From contig JAPWGK010000003.1 in assembly GCA_029641185.1 (NCBI GenBank), positions 2,666,001 through 2,730,000 on the forward strand: 64,000 nucleotides of DNA, read 5' to 3'. The DNA is from Pseudofabraea citricarpa (taxonomy: Eukaryota; Ascomycota; Leotiomycetes; Helotiales; Dermateaceae). Shown in pieces: positions 1 through 11,649 of the stretch. How positions within the stretch are numbered: the stretch's first letter is position 1; every line of letters starts with the position of its first letter. The notes beneath the pieces were generated by a model, which saw only the letters and a program-made list of their open reading frames with translations, did not search any database and was not told the DNA's origin. Position numbers and translations under genes: made by a program.

Positions 1-100
1 ATCTTTCATGTGGAATTCCAACTAGCTCATCCCATTTCTTAGCACTCCAGAGAGCATCCGCCACTCAACCTACAAAAACACACTGATATTACTTGCAACC

Positions 101-1183
101 ATGCAACGGAGCTTTCCAGAGATGGTTAAAATCCTGTTGAATTGTGGTGCAGACCCAAATTCGGCCCTGGAAAAAACACAGCGACAGATAACCTTTTCTG
201 GACGTCAACAAAATTTAATATCTGTGCCAATGAAGTACAAATGCTACCTGAAGCGCGGGCGGATCCAAATGGAGTTGGGTGTGACAACGCAGAAATTGAC
301 TTTCTGGAACGCGAAAATGGTCTGTATAATGAAATGAATGACGAACTGGCGTCATATATTAAGACGGAGATTCAATATCGTGGCACGCGGCGGTACTATG
401 ATACGCCACTGCGCTATGTGGAAGATATCCAGGCAAATTCTCTGTCAGAGGTTTCCATGCGCTTCGATGAGCCTGTGCGTCTTCTCAAAGTCCATGGTAG
501 AGTGTCTCTCCACCTTTTCCCTGCCAAGGGGCTACTAGGCTATACTTAAGAGGATATGATTACATTTAATGAACTCAAGGACGAAAGGGCGCGGAAGGAG
601 GCCTGTCACTTCCAATCAAACTGGCATTCTACTTATCACATTCAAGTACAAATTGACAAAGTACAAATGTTACTTGAATGAAGCAGGAGCGAACCCAAAT
701 GGAGTTGGGGCTGACAAAGAAATCGTCGAATGGCTAGAATATGAGAACAGTCTAGATAACCATATGAACGGCGAACTAACGACAGATATCAAGACGAAGA
801 TCGAGCATCGTGGCGAGCTGTGGTTCTACGACACGCCACTGCGCTCTCTGGAAATGTGCAAAGAACAAACTTCCGGAACACTTCGCAGAGATGTGGCACG
901 TTTCATAGACCTACTTAAGGACCATGGTGGGCTGTCTCTCCACCTCTTCCCCATCAAAGGACTTCCAGGCTATGTTGAAGAAGACATGATCGCATTTAGT
1001 AAACTCAAGGAAAGAAAGGCCGCTGAAGGAGCGAGAAACTCAGCGGACGAGAACGACACAGACAGTAAGGATAGCGCAGAGGACGCTGAGGGCATAGGGT
1101 TTGAGAGTCCTAAAAAGTATGAGAACGAAATAGAGGATGAGAACGACACAGAAGACGAGGAAGCAGACGAATTGGAAGAATGA
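101..1183 (+). pseudogene. Degenerate tandem ankyrin-type gene remnant (two copies)
   Basis: The region holds two diverged copies of one segment about 430 bp apart: the same 'aaatggagttggg' word occurs near 268 and 698. Each encodes a degenerate ankyrin motif (LLxxGADPN-like, with ADPNGVG or ANPNGVG), then a TPLR motif, then a shared HGG/HGR-VSLHLFP-KGL block. An N-terminal piece (101-200) reads MVKILLNCGADPN, also ankyrin-like. Copy 1 (142-549) stops at a TAA exactly where copy 2 reads GAA. Copy 2 (open 569-1183) carries an apparent 4-base GAAT duplication inside the LLEAGANPN motif, which shifts frame, and ends in an Asp/Glu-rich tail. I infer a decayed ankyrin-repeat gene, common in fungal accessory regions. 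A shortened functional 204-aa protein from copy 2 cannot be excluded. Confidence 0.55.
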
Positions 1184-4100
1184 ACACGAGGGCCAAACAA
1201 GAAACAGATGCCTTATGTGATGAATCTCGATGAGAGCACAAAGCAGTGCGGCTTTTTGGTCTAGCTGAAATTATGGAATTACGACCATATCTGATTATAG
1301 AACCCGCGAAGCAATTCTGGAGATGTGGCGTAAAAAATTGGTTCTCCTATCTTGAGGGCTTCGCTTGCGCGTTTTGTGAATTTGTTTAGAGGCAATGTGC
1401 TGTGGATTCAAGCATGTGGATTTGGGCTTTGGTTTGTATGAAACTCAAAACTCATAGCAAGTTATCAGGATGAATAAACCTGAGAACTTCGGAATGAATC
1501 CCCTTCAAATCTTTTATTGGATAACATCTGGTTCCTGATAGGCTACCGATTTTAGCTTACCCGTTCCTCGGGGTATATAAGCTCCTACAACACTTTGTAG
1601 ATAGCTCTCTACTTCTATACAGGTATAACCTTATGCATAAATACCTGATATTCATTATTCCGTAAGACCCCCGAGTATCTTTTGTCATCCAAACTTGGCT
1701 GGATTTAGCAACGCCAGACGAGGTGGCCTACTTGCGAAAAAATGTGCTTTGATGACTCAATCAATCTGCAGTATAAAGAACCCCTCGTATGCTCGAGTTA
1801 TTGAATCATCTTCTGGTAAGTCTTTACATTTTGCAGTAATTTGCAAAATAGACAGGAAAATATCAGTTCCCAACATCTGGCAGACTTTTTTTTTTTTTTT
1901 TGCTTAAGCCCCTCCCCCCGGAGCAGTGGTTATGGATTTTTGGCAACAGTTTTCATTCTAATCAGGCGGTATAACTTATTCTGGAAATCGCTGTTACTCC
2001 ACATGAGAAAAGAAAAGTAGAACACGCACTGCTGGTTTTGTTTCGGGTGTTTTTCGGTAGTATGTATTTGCAAAGGCCAAGGAGCAGTTAATAAGAAAGC
2101 GATGAGCTATTCTCAAAACACTGTAGGGAAACCTATTATATACAGCACTTGCTAGCGGAACAGAACAGAGTCATTCTTCCTCCGAAAGTAGCTGCAGGTA
2201 ATAAGTACTCTCCGCCAAACCTTTGCTCAACCAAGATTCTAAGTAGGTACACTTATTACATGGACTCTTGGCTGGAATTTATATCAGCTTGGAGCCTTAC
2301 TGATACTCATTTGCGAACTTGAGAGGCCGGTTCAAAATCCGCCAGTAGAACCAAGGTGTAGTTCTGGAGAAGACTTGGTAGTTAAGCATTACTCAACAAG
2401 ACAAGGCATAGTACACGTTTCTTACACAACCAATGCCCTTCGCTTATACCTGACAACGCTGGCAGCCACTCTTTCCATGCCTATGTTCGTGAAGACACAA
2501 ACAAATCCTCGATGCCACAATTCAAGAGCAAACAGAGTGCATCGATGCGAGTTCTTTTGCCACTTAACAAGAAAGAGGATTCGATGATGGTAGCACCTCG
2601 CAAGTAAACGACATCAAACAGAGCAAGAGCAGACGGCAACGACATAAAAAAAAACAAGAGAGAGAGAGGATGCTCAGGAAACAACTGCCGCTGGTATATT
2701 TCACAAGCCATCCTCCAGAAATCCATAAGCAAACCTCAAACCTCACACTGCAGCGCCTTCACTACAGCGACAATCCTTTGCGAGGAGCAGACCGCGTTTC
2801 AAAGGATAGCTCGGGCTCCTGTACGTAGGTAGAGATGGTCATACATAGACAGCATTTGCCATCGAGGAAGAGGCTGAGTCGGAGTGTCTGAGGTTAATTA
2901 AAGCCCCTCGTCACCAAAGTCTTTTCATCTCATCCTCTCTCTTGACACTGACATACCCTCCCCAAGTATAACCAGGATTTCTCCTTCACGCTTTGACGTG
3001 AGATTAGCGACGTCGAGAGGGAGAGGGAGAGGGTGGGGGAGCGGGAGATGCACGTTGGAAACGAAGGAGACATGCATCCATCTCGGCGAGCAGCATGATG
3101 CACGCGGCAAGCAACGACAGCAACAGCAACGGCATAGACTTTCTCCAACAACGGCAGATTATCGCCGGTCCGGTAATCAGATCCAACATAAACCGGGGCA
3201 GAGATGTTGAAAAGTAAATTGCACGTGCTCTGCTGTAGCGCCAACTCTAAGACCGTCACGGTCTCAGGGAGTCAGGCACCGCTTGGAAATTGCTACTTTA
3301 TCTACCCTCCCCTCCGCCTCCGCCTCCGGGACTTCGGCCCCAACCTGGAGGAGGAGCTGAGGTGAGCTGAGTGAGATGGGCAGTGGGCAATAAATAACAT
3401 GCATGCTACTGTACATGCGTCGGGCCCGCCGCCATCTACACTTAGAATCTCGTCAGGCTATATTGGATCTTGGGGTCTCGATGCGGAACGGAGGTCGCTA
3501 ACGAAGGGTTGATAATAAACCACGCAGCAGCTACGCGCGAGGGGGGGCGAGAGGGAGGGAGGCTGTCGATGGCGCTACGCGTAGTCGTGGCGGGACGTTG
3601 TCAGCGGCTTGCTCTAGAGGCGTCCCTAAGCAAAGCTCGTGAGAAAGAAAGTCCCGATCAGACAGTTCGCCGTGGTGGAGTTGAAGTCAAGTCAAGTCAA
3701 GTCATCGTCCGTCAAAGCAAGAGCAAGAGCAAGAGCACGCCCGTCTTCGCTTAACGCAGCAACGGCCCCCTTCGCCATGGACGTATCGGAAAGCTTGACG
3801 GACGATCCGTTTCTGATGGCTTCTTGTTTCTTGCAGCCCGAGTCTCATAGCAATAAAGTCAATTCGGGTGTGGGTTAGGCGACGAGATGCCGCCAGCACA
3901 CGGACGGAGGACGTTCAAGCCTCAAGGGCCAGCTCTATGCCATCGTGTACGAGTACAGCACATCACGGCACAAACAAAGCCAGCCCGTACGCACAGAGCA
4001 TTGTTCTAGTTCTCGAGAATCTCGATGCCCCGATGTGATTTGAGGATCGGCAGAGTCAATAAAACGGAGCGTTATGTGATGGCAGTGGCACTGACATCAA

Positions 4101-4475
4101 CCATCAATGCTCCTCCTCCCTCCCTCCCTCCCTCCACGGCCCGGTCCTCTTCGGAGTCTTCTGTCACTCCAGTCCATACGATGCGTACGGGCGACCCAAG
4201 AGATATCAAACAGATCCCAATATTACTAAGCGCCCTCAGGAACCAGAAACCCGTCCTATGCCAGACCGAGTCACACACACCTCAGCGCTTACGAGCCCGA
4301 ATGAGATGGCCAGACCCGATCCCAGCCAGCTGATTGGGCCGCACGCAGGTCGAATCAACAAGCCAGCGCAATGCCCTGAAACGGGCGAGCAAAGTATGAG
4401 CTATCAGAAATTCCGAATGCCTTTTGGATGACGGACGTCTTTCGTTTCACGCAGCACGCACGCAGCACGCGCAGT

Positions 4476-4515
<40 letters not shown>

Positions 4516-5700
4516 CACACACACATACACAAGCACAAGCACAAGCACGCACGTAGGAGGAGGAGGGAAGGATGGAGGGAAGAGGAGGAGGAGGAGCAGC
4601 GCTGGTCGGGTCGCAATGCTGACATGCTGCGAGAAATGAGGCGGACACATGGGGGTGAAGTTCTGTCACATCACATCACGAGGCTGCCTGCTTTGCTTGC
4701 TGTACAAGACTCTCAGGTTATTTCATTTTCTGATAAGGCATGGAGGAGCACGCAGCACGCAGCACCCTCCCACGCATGTCAACGCAGCCCTGCGCGCGCG
4801 TCGGGTTCCGCATGCCTAGAGGAGAAGGAGGACGGGAGATTTGCACTTGTGACAGCTCTCGGCCGGCGGCTACGAGGGAATTGTGCATGCAGCGCAAGAT
4901 GGGGAAGGGGAAGGGGAAAAGGGTGTGAGTGTGAGAAAGAGTGAGAGTGAGAGTGAGTGAGTGACTGAGTGTGGGTGGTGGTGGTGGTGGTACTCGTACG
5001 GCCGGTCGGTGGAAATCATAACGGGAGATGACAGGCTGATTCCCGCATGGCTTGTCGATGGCAATGCAACGTCAACACAGACTTCTCGCGTCACTCCAGG
5101 AGCACATCTTATGTATATCTTCAAACGAATATAGCTGGGAGCGCAGCGGCTTCATTGGCAGAGGGCGACTGGAGGAGACGAGAAGTGTCCGAGAAAAGTC
5201 AGGCAGCCGGGTAAAGGTCCCCGCTTAAGATGTCCAGGATGGCGACAGCCAGCGAGCAGCGAGACCTGGACAGCGGAACGGGCACTCGAGACGACGATGA
5301 TGATGATGATGGGCGATCGAGTGATGGGTGATGGGTGAAGGGTGATGGGTGATGGGTGATGGACAGAAGGAGGACCAGGAGAGGAGGAGGGAGAGGGATG
5401 GAGGGTGGAGGCCAGGGCAGCAGCAGTAGAGGGGGGCTGGGGGGGATAGAACTTACTAGGGTCTGGGTCAACTGATCAACACGTGCCGCGCAAAAAAGCA
5501 AAAAAAGGGCGGCCAAGAATGGAGATTGGCAGATTAAAAAGAGAAAAGCGCTCCACCACTCACAAAATTGCATTCTAATTCTTTTTCGGGCAATTCTTCT
5601 ATTCGTTGGTGCTGGTAGATACGGACGTACAGCAGAGAGAGTACATAACTCGCACGCATTCGACCTTCAGCCTCGAAGGGACCAAAAAAGCACCGACCGA
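1184..5700. other. Gene-poor, microsatellite-rich interval
   Basis: No reading frame here looks protein-coding by composition or family resemblance. The interval contains a T16 run near 1886-1901, GA-rich purine stretches (3010-3050, 4555-4600), a (CAG)12 tract, GTCAAGTCAA repeats near 3690, GTGAGAGTGA repeats near 4930 and GATGGGT repeats near 5320-5360. It is probably non-coding sequence upstream of hapB; undetected ncRNAs are possible. Confidence 0.6.
4478..4513 (+). repeat. (CAG)12 trinucleotide microsatellite
   Basis: Twelve uninterrupted CAG units are visible, followed directly by a short CA-rich repeat (acacacacatacac). No credible coding frame covers the tract, so it is non-coding and likely length-polymorphic. 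Confidence 0.9.
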
Positions 5701-8553
5701 ACAGCGACACCGACACTGCTGCTGTTGCTGTTGCTCACCCACCCCGTCACCCACACTCACCACCCACGCCCACGGTCCTGTCCTGTACTGACTGTACCGT
5801 ACCTACTCTACTGTACGAGTCCCTACCTAGCTACCTACCTACCTAATACTACCTCCCACACCCTACACCATACACCATACACCCTACACCACACCCCCAA
5901 CACCCTACAATACAGTACAACCCACGCCAGCGTCCCCTCCCCCCTCCACCCTCCACCTTCTACCTTCTACCCCCAACGCCAATTTGCGACCGGCATCACA
6001 GGCATCACAGGCATCACAGGCTCACTCACTCACTCACTCACTCACACCTCACTTATTAACCTCGTACTCACACATTCACACCCACACCCACACGACACAC
6101 GAAAAACGGACTTCCTGGCTTCGTACAGCCTCCAAAGCCAGGCCAGGCTCCCGTAGAGTACCACCGAAGGCAGTTGATTCCGCTTTCGGGCTTTACCGCC
6201 TTGCCTTGCCTTGCCTCACCTTGCCTTACCTTACCGTGCCTGCCTTACCGCTCCTTCAGAAGAGTTTTTGTCGTCATCAAGGGAGTCAGCGAGAACAGCC
6301 GCCCGCCACTTTCATCGTCCCCTCCGTGTTCTGTTGTTGCGTTGAAGTCTGTCTGTCTGTTGTAACTGTTGTCCGCCGCCATTGTTGTCCTTGTCCTGTC
6401 CTGTCCTGTCCTGTCCTATCCTCGGCCTCTCTCGCCTTGTCGCAGCACGCGCATATCACGCATCAGCCGTCACCACCAACAGTATTACTACTACCACCAC
6501 CGGCCTTCATTTCTAGGCCCCCCCCCTCTCTCTCTCCGCCCCTCAATCGCTCTCCACTCCCCGAGGACGACGACTACTACTACTACTACTACCACTACTA
6601 CTACAGACTACTACCACTACTGTACACTACACTACTCCAAACCTAACCTAACCCAACCCAACCTGCTCCTCTCCTGCCCTCTCCGCTCCTCTCATCCATT
6701 CATCCATCCATCCCGGCCGGTCGCCTGTCGTCATTCTGGTCGCAGCTCCTGCTCGGCGCACAGTGGATCCCCCAGCCAGCGACCAGCAACCAGCAACCAG
6801 CCAGTGCAAAAAGCCGTGCACGCCCACTAAGCGCAGGCTAAGTTTCACAGACTGCCAGTAATAATCCCCATCGCCCTTTCCCTTCCTCCTCTGCGTCCAA
6901 TCAACAAAACTCCTCGACCAGAGCCTTTTGACGATACTGTCCTCGATAACGGAACCCAGACTCGCCAGCCAGATAAACCCATAGCCAGACCTCGTAGCCC
7001 ATAGGCCAGAGACCACTACCAGCACCACCAGCACCAGCACCACCGCCGACCACCAACCGCCAACCACTCTGCCTCTGCCTCTCTCTGCCTCTACGCCGCC
7101 TACCGTACCGTAACCGTACCGTACGTACCAGCCTCCCAGCCATCCAGCCTCCCAGCCTGCCAGAACAGACTCGCTCGCTGCCAACCCAACTTTGGACCTG
7201 GTTGATCGGATCTGGAAGCCTGCACGGAACAACACCAATCACTTCGCCATCACCAACACACGAGTCTTGCACCCCCCCAAGAGAGCCCTATCAACACACG
7301 AAAACCCTCATCGCGACCTCAATTGGCCCTTCGCCATATCAGCTGACTCGATTCATCTGCGGGCAGGATCATTGCCATCGTCCATTGAGCAGACGTTGAA
7401 GACGCTTGACGTCGCGTATTGGAGGTGAGTCTACCGACCTTTCTCCAGCTTCGGAAAATTCAAACCTGGGAGCTCCACGAGCTCTGGTTGCGCTCGCGCG
7501 TCGCGCCGCAACACCTCCAGCGCTGCCGTCTACCTCTCGTCGGGACCAGACTAACATTCACTGGTAACGTAGACCATCCCGATCGCCCAAATCCAGATCT
7601 GGTGTGAGTTGCCTCTTCTTGCGCACCTTGTGGAGCTGGCCGAAAAAAACACGCCGGCCTCACTCCGTCAAACCCTCACGCGAAAATTCGCAGCCGCATC
7701 ATCGCGTCAACATCTCTATCGTAACCAGGCTTCAACATCAGCTGCACAGCGGGAAGCCGACCCAGTGCTCGTTGCCAGTACGTCACGCCACCGTTGACAA
7801 GAATAGGACCTGCCGGTGAAAGCTGATTGCAAGGTAAGCCTAATTCTGCAAGGTCTCCATGCATGCCAGCGCATCAATGGTCAAGGCAAAAGTCGAAAAT
7901 CCCCGCCAGCATCCCCCTTCCCAATCGCCCCTCGAAGCTCATCTGAGCTCGAACCAGAGAACTTCACTGATACGTGTGGTTGGATAGTCCCGTCGAAGCC
8001 TTCTTCAATAACTGGGGAAAGCCGCGATCCTTTCAGTGGCTCGTGAGATTAGATCCCGCAATCCTCAGCGACGACCTGAATAGCCTCACAAGCGCAACCT
8101 CCGCCTCGTTTCCCTCACGTGTGCGCCTGCAGTTGAGCCCGACCCTGCCAGCCCTGTTTTCCCAACCTGAAAGCCTCCCTCTACATCAGCCTGCATATGC
8201 TGTGCTGCGGTCAATTGCGGTGTACACCTACCAGATCATCGCCTGCCAGCACATCCACGCATATCCATTCGACGCGAAGGCTGATTAACTAACTCGACAA
8301 CCACCTCGACTTCCTGCGACGACTTTCGCAACGCGATCTCGAAAAGATACCCACACAAGCCCTCGACCTTGATCCTCGACGACAAGAGAAATCCGGGAGG
8401 ACTCGACTCGACCTCATCTCGAGATCCACCAGTCTTTCTGCAAGTCTCCATCCTAGGCATCCGAACCTCGAAGCGCCTACCAACGCGTCGCATCCCTCTC
8501 CACGACCGTGCTCTAGACGCACTCCCCTCATATAACCACGCAATACCAGACAA
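5701..8553 (+). promoter_or_regulatory. Probable promoter and long, CT-rich, spliced 5' leader of hapB
   Basis: The stretch up to the hapB ATG is strongly C+T biased on the coding strand, with CTCA, CCTTG, CCTGT and ACTACT simple repeats between about 6020 and 6610. CT-rich tracts near transcription starts are typical of filamentous-fungal promoters. Three good splice donors occur without an intervening long ORF: GTGAGT at 7425, GTGAGT at 7604 and GTAAGC at 7834. These suggest leader introns. Several short upstream ORFs are present. CCAATCA boxes lie at 6897-6903 and 7235-7241, matching the site bound by the HapB-containing complex. The transcription start and splicing are inferred. Confidence 0.5.
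6022..6610 (+). repeat. Cluster of pyrimidine-rich simple repeats
   Basis: In order: (CTCA)n near 6022-6044; CCTTG/CCTTA repeats near 6200-6240; (CCTGT)n near 6396-6416; (ACT)n/(CTA)n near 6570-6610 with interruptions. All read as C/T/A-rich on the plus strand and lie in the presumed hapB promoter or leader. Confidence 0.8.
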
Positions 8554-9576
8554 ATGATGGAGTACGCGCAATACCAGCAGCCGCCGCAAGGCCAACACGG
8601 CCACAATCAAGGCCATATTCAGAGCTACTCGAATTCCGGCCAGCATCCCGGCGCAGCTCCCATCACCTCTCCCTCCCAACACAATGTGCACAACCAAGCT
8701 TCCCCGATACTGCCATCGCAACAGCAGCACCCCGGTCAGAATCAAGGGCACCCGATACAGCAGATGCAGAACTACCAACCCACATATGCGGTCCCGCAAC
8801 CAGGCATGCACTATGGCATGCCCGGTATAACACCTCAAGCTGCAGCAATGGCTGCGACGGCGGCGGCTTCTGGGCAAGGCTACGCGTATAACTCGTTGGA
8901 CTCTGGTCTTCCGCAGACGTCGCCGAGAATGGGGGCGGTGGTGAAGAAGGAGAGAAACGGTCCCCGGTCGCCCCAGCAGATGAACAATCAAATAGGGCAT
9001 CAGTTACCACAGGTCCAGCAAGGGAGACGCATGAGCCAGCAGGTAGGCGAGAGCCCAGCGGTACCAAATTCGCAACCGATAATGAATCATGGAGCGCCCC
9101 GTCCAGCCGTACCACCAATGCCAAATAGCGCGCAGCACCCGCAATCACCTGAACTTGGCTCAGGGCCCGTGGAAGAATCTCCTCTCTACGTCAATGCAAA
9201 GCAGTTCCACCGTATACTGAAGCGCCGCGTTGCAAGACAGAGATTGGAAGAAGCGTTACGGCTTACCTCGAAGGGAAGGAAGCCATACCTCCACGAGAGC
9301 AGACATAACCATGCCATGAGAAGACCTCGAGGACCGGGCGGGCGCTTCTTGACCGCTGACGAGGTTGCTGAAATCGAACGCACAAAAGGTGATGGTGGTG
9401 ACGAAGGTGATAAACTAGACTCGCCAGCAAAAGGAGCTAGTGGTAACGGCGGATCAGGAACAAAGCGAAAATCCAACGCAAACTCATCCACACCCAGCAA
9501 GAAGGCAAAGACTCAAAGAAGTAGTGCAGAAGATGAGGACGAAGAGGAAGAGGACGATGCAGATGACGATAGTTGA
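8554..9576 (+). CDS. hapB: CCAAT-binding transcription factor subunit HapB (NF-YA / Hap2)
   Basis: This 340-aa intronless ORF encodes the sequence-specific subunit of the heterotrimeric CCAAT-binding complex (HapB/C/E; NF-Y). The N-terminal half is rich in Gln, Pro, His and Asn. The conserved NF-YA core begins near residue 209 with the subunit-interaction helix ([20 protein letters not shown]) and continues, after a linker, into the DNA-binding motif [19 protein letters not shown] near residues 246-264. The core is textbook-complete. The C-terminus has basic KRK/SKKAK patches, probably nuclear localisation, and an Asp/Glu-rich end. Two ATG codons are adjacent at the start; I used the first. 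In Aspergillus this complex controls iron, respiration and redox genes and represses hapB itself. The very long leader upstream suggests post-transcriptional control here (inference). Confidence 0.97.
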   Translation: MMEYAQYQQPPQGQHGHNQGHIQSYSNSGQHPGAAPITSPSQHNVHNQASPILPSQQQHPGQNQGHPIQQMQNYQPTYAVPQPGMHYGMPGITPQAAAMAATAAASGQGYAYNSLDSGLPQTSPRMGAVVKKERNGPRSPQQMNNQIGHQLPQVQQGRRMSQQVGESPAVPNSQPIMNHGAPRPAVPPMPNSAQHPQSPELGSGPVEESPLYVNAKQFHRILKRRVARQRLEEALRLTSKGRKPYLHESRHNHAMRRPRGPGGRFLTADEVAEIERTKGDGGDEGDKLDSPAKGASGNGGSGTKRKSNANSSTPSKKAKTQRSSAEDEDEEEEDDADDDS

Positions 9577-11649
9577 TGTCTCGGCTATTTAGCAGAGTTG
9601 CTCCCAACTGGATATCTCTTATCATCCACTTGTTTATTTGACTGTTTACGATGTTACGAAAGCGAGCTTGCAATTATTTGTCTTCTGTTCATGTTTGTTA
9701 CTTCCATTCTCAAAGGACTCGGCATGGCCTTCTTTGAAGGGACTACCCATGTTATGTTGATCAACGACCAGAAATCAATATCCAGGCCTTGGGAGTTTGT
9801 GCTTTTTGCTTTTCCATTTGATCTTGGTAGCATAGCCTAGGAAGTCGGTCAGTGGTGGTTCGGCAGGTTGGGAATGCATATTGGATGGTGGTTATACAGG
9901 ACACTCGTTTCTTCTTGTCTCTCAACTCTTTCGGCCACTCAATCTGTCGCTCGCTCAAGAGATTGAAAAGAATACCCTTTTGTTGATCCTGTTTTTTTTT
10001 CCTTTTCACGACCGTTTCTTTTGTTCTTTCGACTTTGCTTGCTGTGGACGGCTAGCTTTTTGTGCTTTGGTGACTGACACTGCGGCATGGATGGGAATGG
10101 GTTTGGGGTGGGGTTTATGATAACAGAACTTTTTGGGGGGAACATGGGGTGGACGGAAATTAGAAACTCAGGACGTCCCTCACCGGACATTTTTCAAAAA
10201 AAAAACAATCACAGCAGCAAAGCTTCAGGGCGAAAGAAGGAAGACAATTTTTCTTTTTCTTCAGATTTCTGTTTTTGGACCAGGCCGATTACCCTTTTTA
10301 TTTCACAACTACTTTTTTTATACTACCTTTTTTTTTTGATTGATGATGATGGAATGGAAATCTTATATTATAGCAAATTGCATTTTCTTTGCTTTTCTTC
10401 AAAGCCAATCCAAGTCCTCTTCGATTTCCTGTGTGGATCTAGCTCTTAAATGTTCCTCTTCTTTTGATTTCTTGAATCTTAATTTTTTTCTCTCTCGATC
10501 TTCTCTTTTCTCTTCTCGTGTGCTTAAATTTCGAATAAATGTACGGAAGTGGTGGATGTGATTTAGGGAGGAAGGTGGACGGTTGAGGGGTGGATTTTAC
10601 TACTTTTTTTACTTTAATTTTTATTTGCCCTCATACCTTCTCTTTTCTCTCCGTACTTTTTCTTTCGTTCCTTTTCGTACTCTCTGGGTTGAGTTGAGCT
10701 GAGTGGTTAAGAGAGAGAGAGAAAGACACACAAGAATTGCATGCATGCATGGAAAGGGCTTGCTTGGCGGGTCTAACTAGAGACAGATGGAAAGAACGTG
10801 CTGTGCTGCGCGTCTGCGCGGGATTGGATTGGATTGGATTGGATTGGATTGGAGTAGGAAAGGAGCTTTCTTGGGAGGAGGGGGAAGGGGTTGTAGTTAG
10901 CACATCGTAGGGTAGGTAGCTGGGTAGTTGTATCATAATAATCTATCTATCTACTTTTGCTCTGCCTTTTTCTCTTGTCCTTGTGTTTTGTCCTTGTGTT
11001 TGTCTTTGTGGGAGTAGGAGTAGGAGTAGGTGGTGAAGGGAGGATCTGATCGTGTTGACGAGGTCCCACGGACAGGCGCCTGCCTTGATAAGAGACTTGG
11101 TCGCAACCAAGTAATTTTCCTGTGTAGGTAGGTGCGTGGTCTTTTTTGGCGTGTGAGGTGTCGATGTCGTCGCTTAACTTTTTCGACAACTTTCTTTCTT
11201 CCTTTCTGAAAGGGGGGTGAGGGAAAGGGAAGCAGAGATATAGATGTTAGACTAGCAGGGGGGATGGGGCAGAAGGGGGAGGAGCAGCATGTATGGTAGT
11301 GCAGCGTTGTGCTTTTTGGAGTTGTGATTTTCTTCTTCTTTTCTTTCTTGTCTGGTGGGAGACGAATTCGGCCGGTTGGAAAGGGATTGGATAGGCGAAG
11401 GAAGGATACAGGGAGGAAGAAGAGAAGGGGAGAAGACCTGCTTGCTGGGCCAAACCTACATCTCCCACCATCGAATTCCAGGAGGGGAAAAGAGACGCAG
11501 AAAAAGGTCGAGAATCAGGCAAGAGGGATATAAGACAAGAAAATGCTACTGCCTGAAAACCTCTCTGTATAAAAACAAACTCGCTCCAACCGAGAACCAA
11601 ACAAAACACCACAAGACCTCTATTTCCTCCCAAAAAAAACCCCCACGCC
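9577..11649. other. Long T-rich hapB 3' flank with simple repeats, no gene seen
   Basis: The first about 900 bases after hapB are T/C-rich, compatible with a long 3' UTR. Later come GAGA repeats near 10710, the GGATT array, and GGAGTA repeats near 11010. No frame shows convincing coding features on either strand. Confidence 0.5.
10821..10852 (-). repeat. (GGATT)6 array, i.e. six tandem CCAAT boxes on the minus strand
   Basis: Six perfect GGATT units run from 10821 to 10850 and continue into GG, so ATTGG occurs six times at exact 5-bp spacing. On the minus strand this reads CCAATCCAATCC and so on. It lies about 1.25 kb downstream of the hapB stop codon. Confidence 0.9.

Noticed and set aside
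2481..2746. Minus-strand frames of 60-83 codons
   Set aside because: Overlapping frames, Leu/Ser-rich shadow composition of GA-rich DNA, no family features and no neighbouring exons.
4355..4669. Minus-strand frames with poly-Leu or poly-Cys/poly-Ala
   Set aside because: The runs are translations of the (CAG)12 repeat in different frames, not a protein.
5984..7272. Large open frames up to 220 codons on both strands
   Set aside because: They translate pyrimidine-rich microsatellites (SLTH, YYYY, TTTT repeats) in the hapB upstream region and overlap each other; no domain is present.
8236..9000. 254-codon minus-strand frame opposite the hapB N-terminus
   Set aside because: It is antisense to the Gln-rich hapB coding sequence, which explains its openness.
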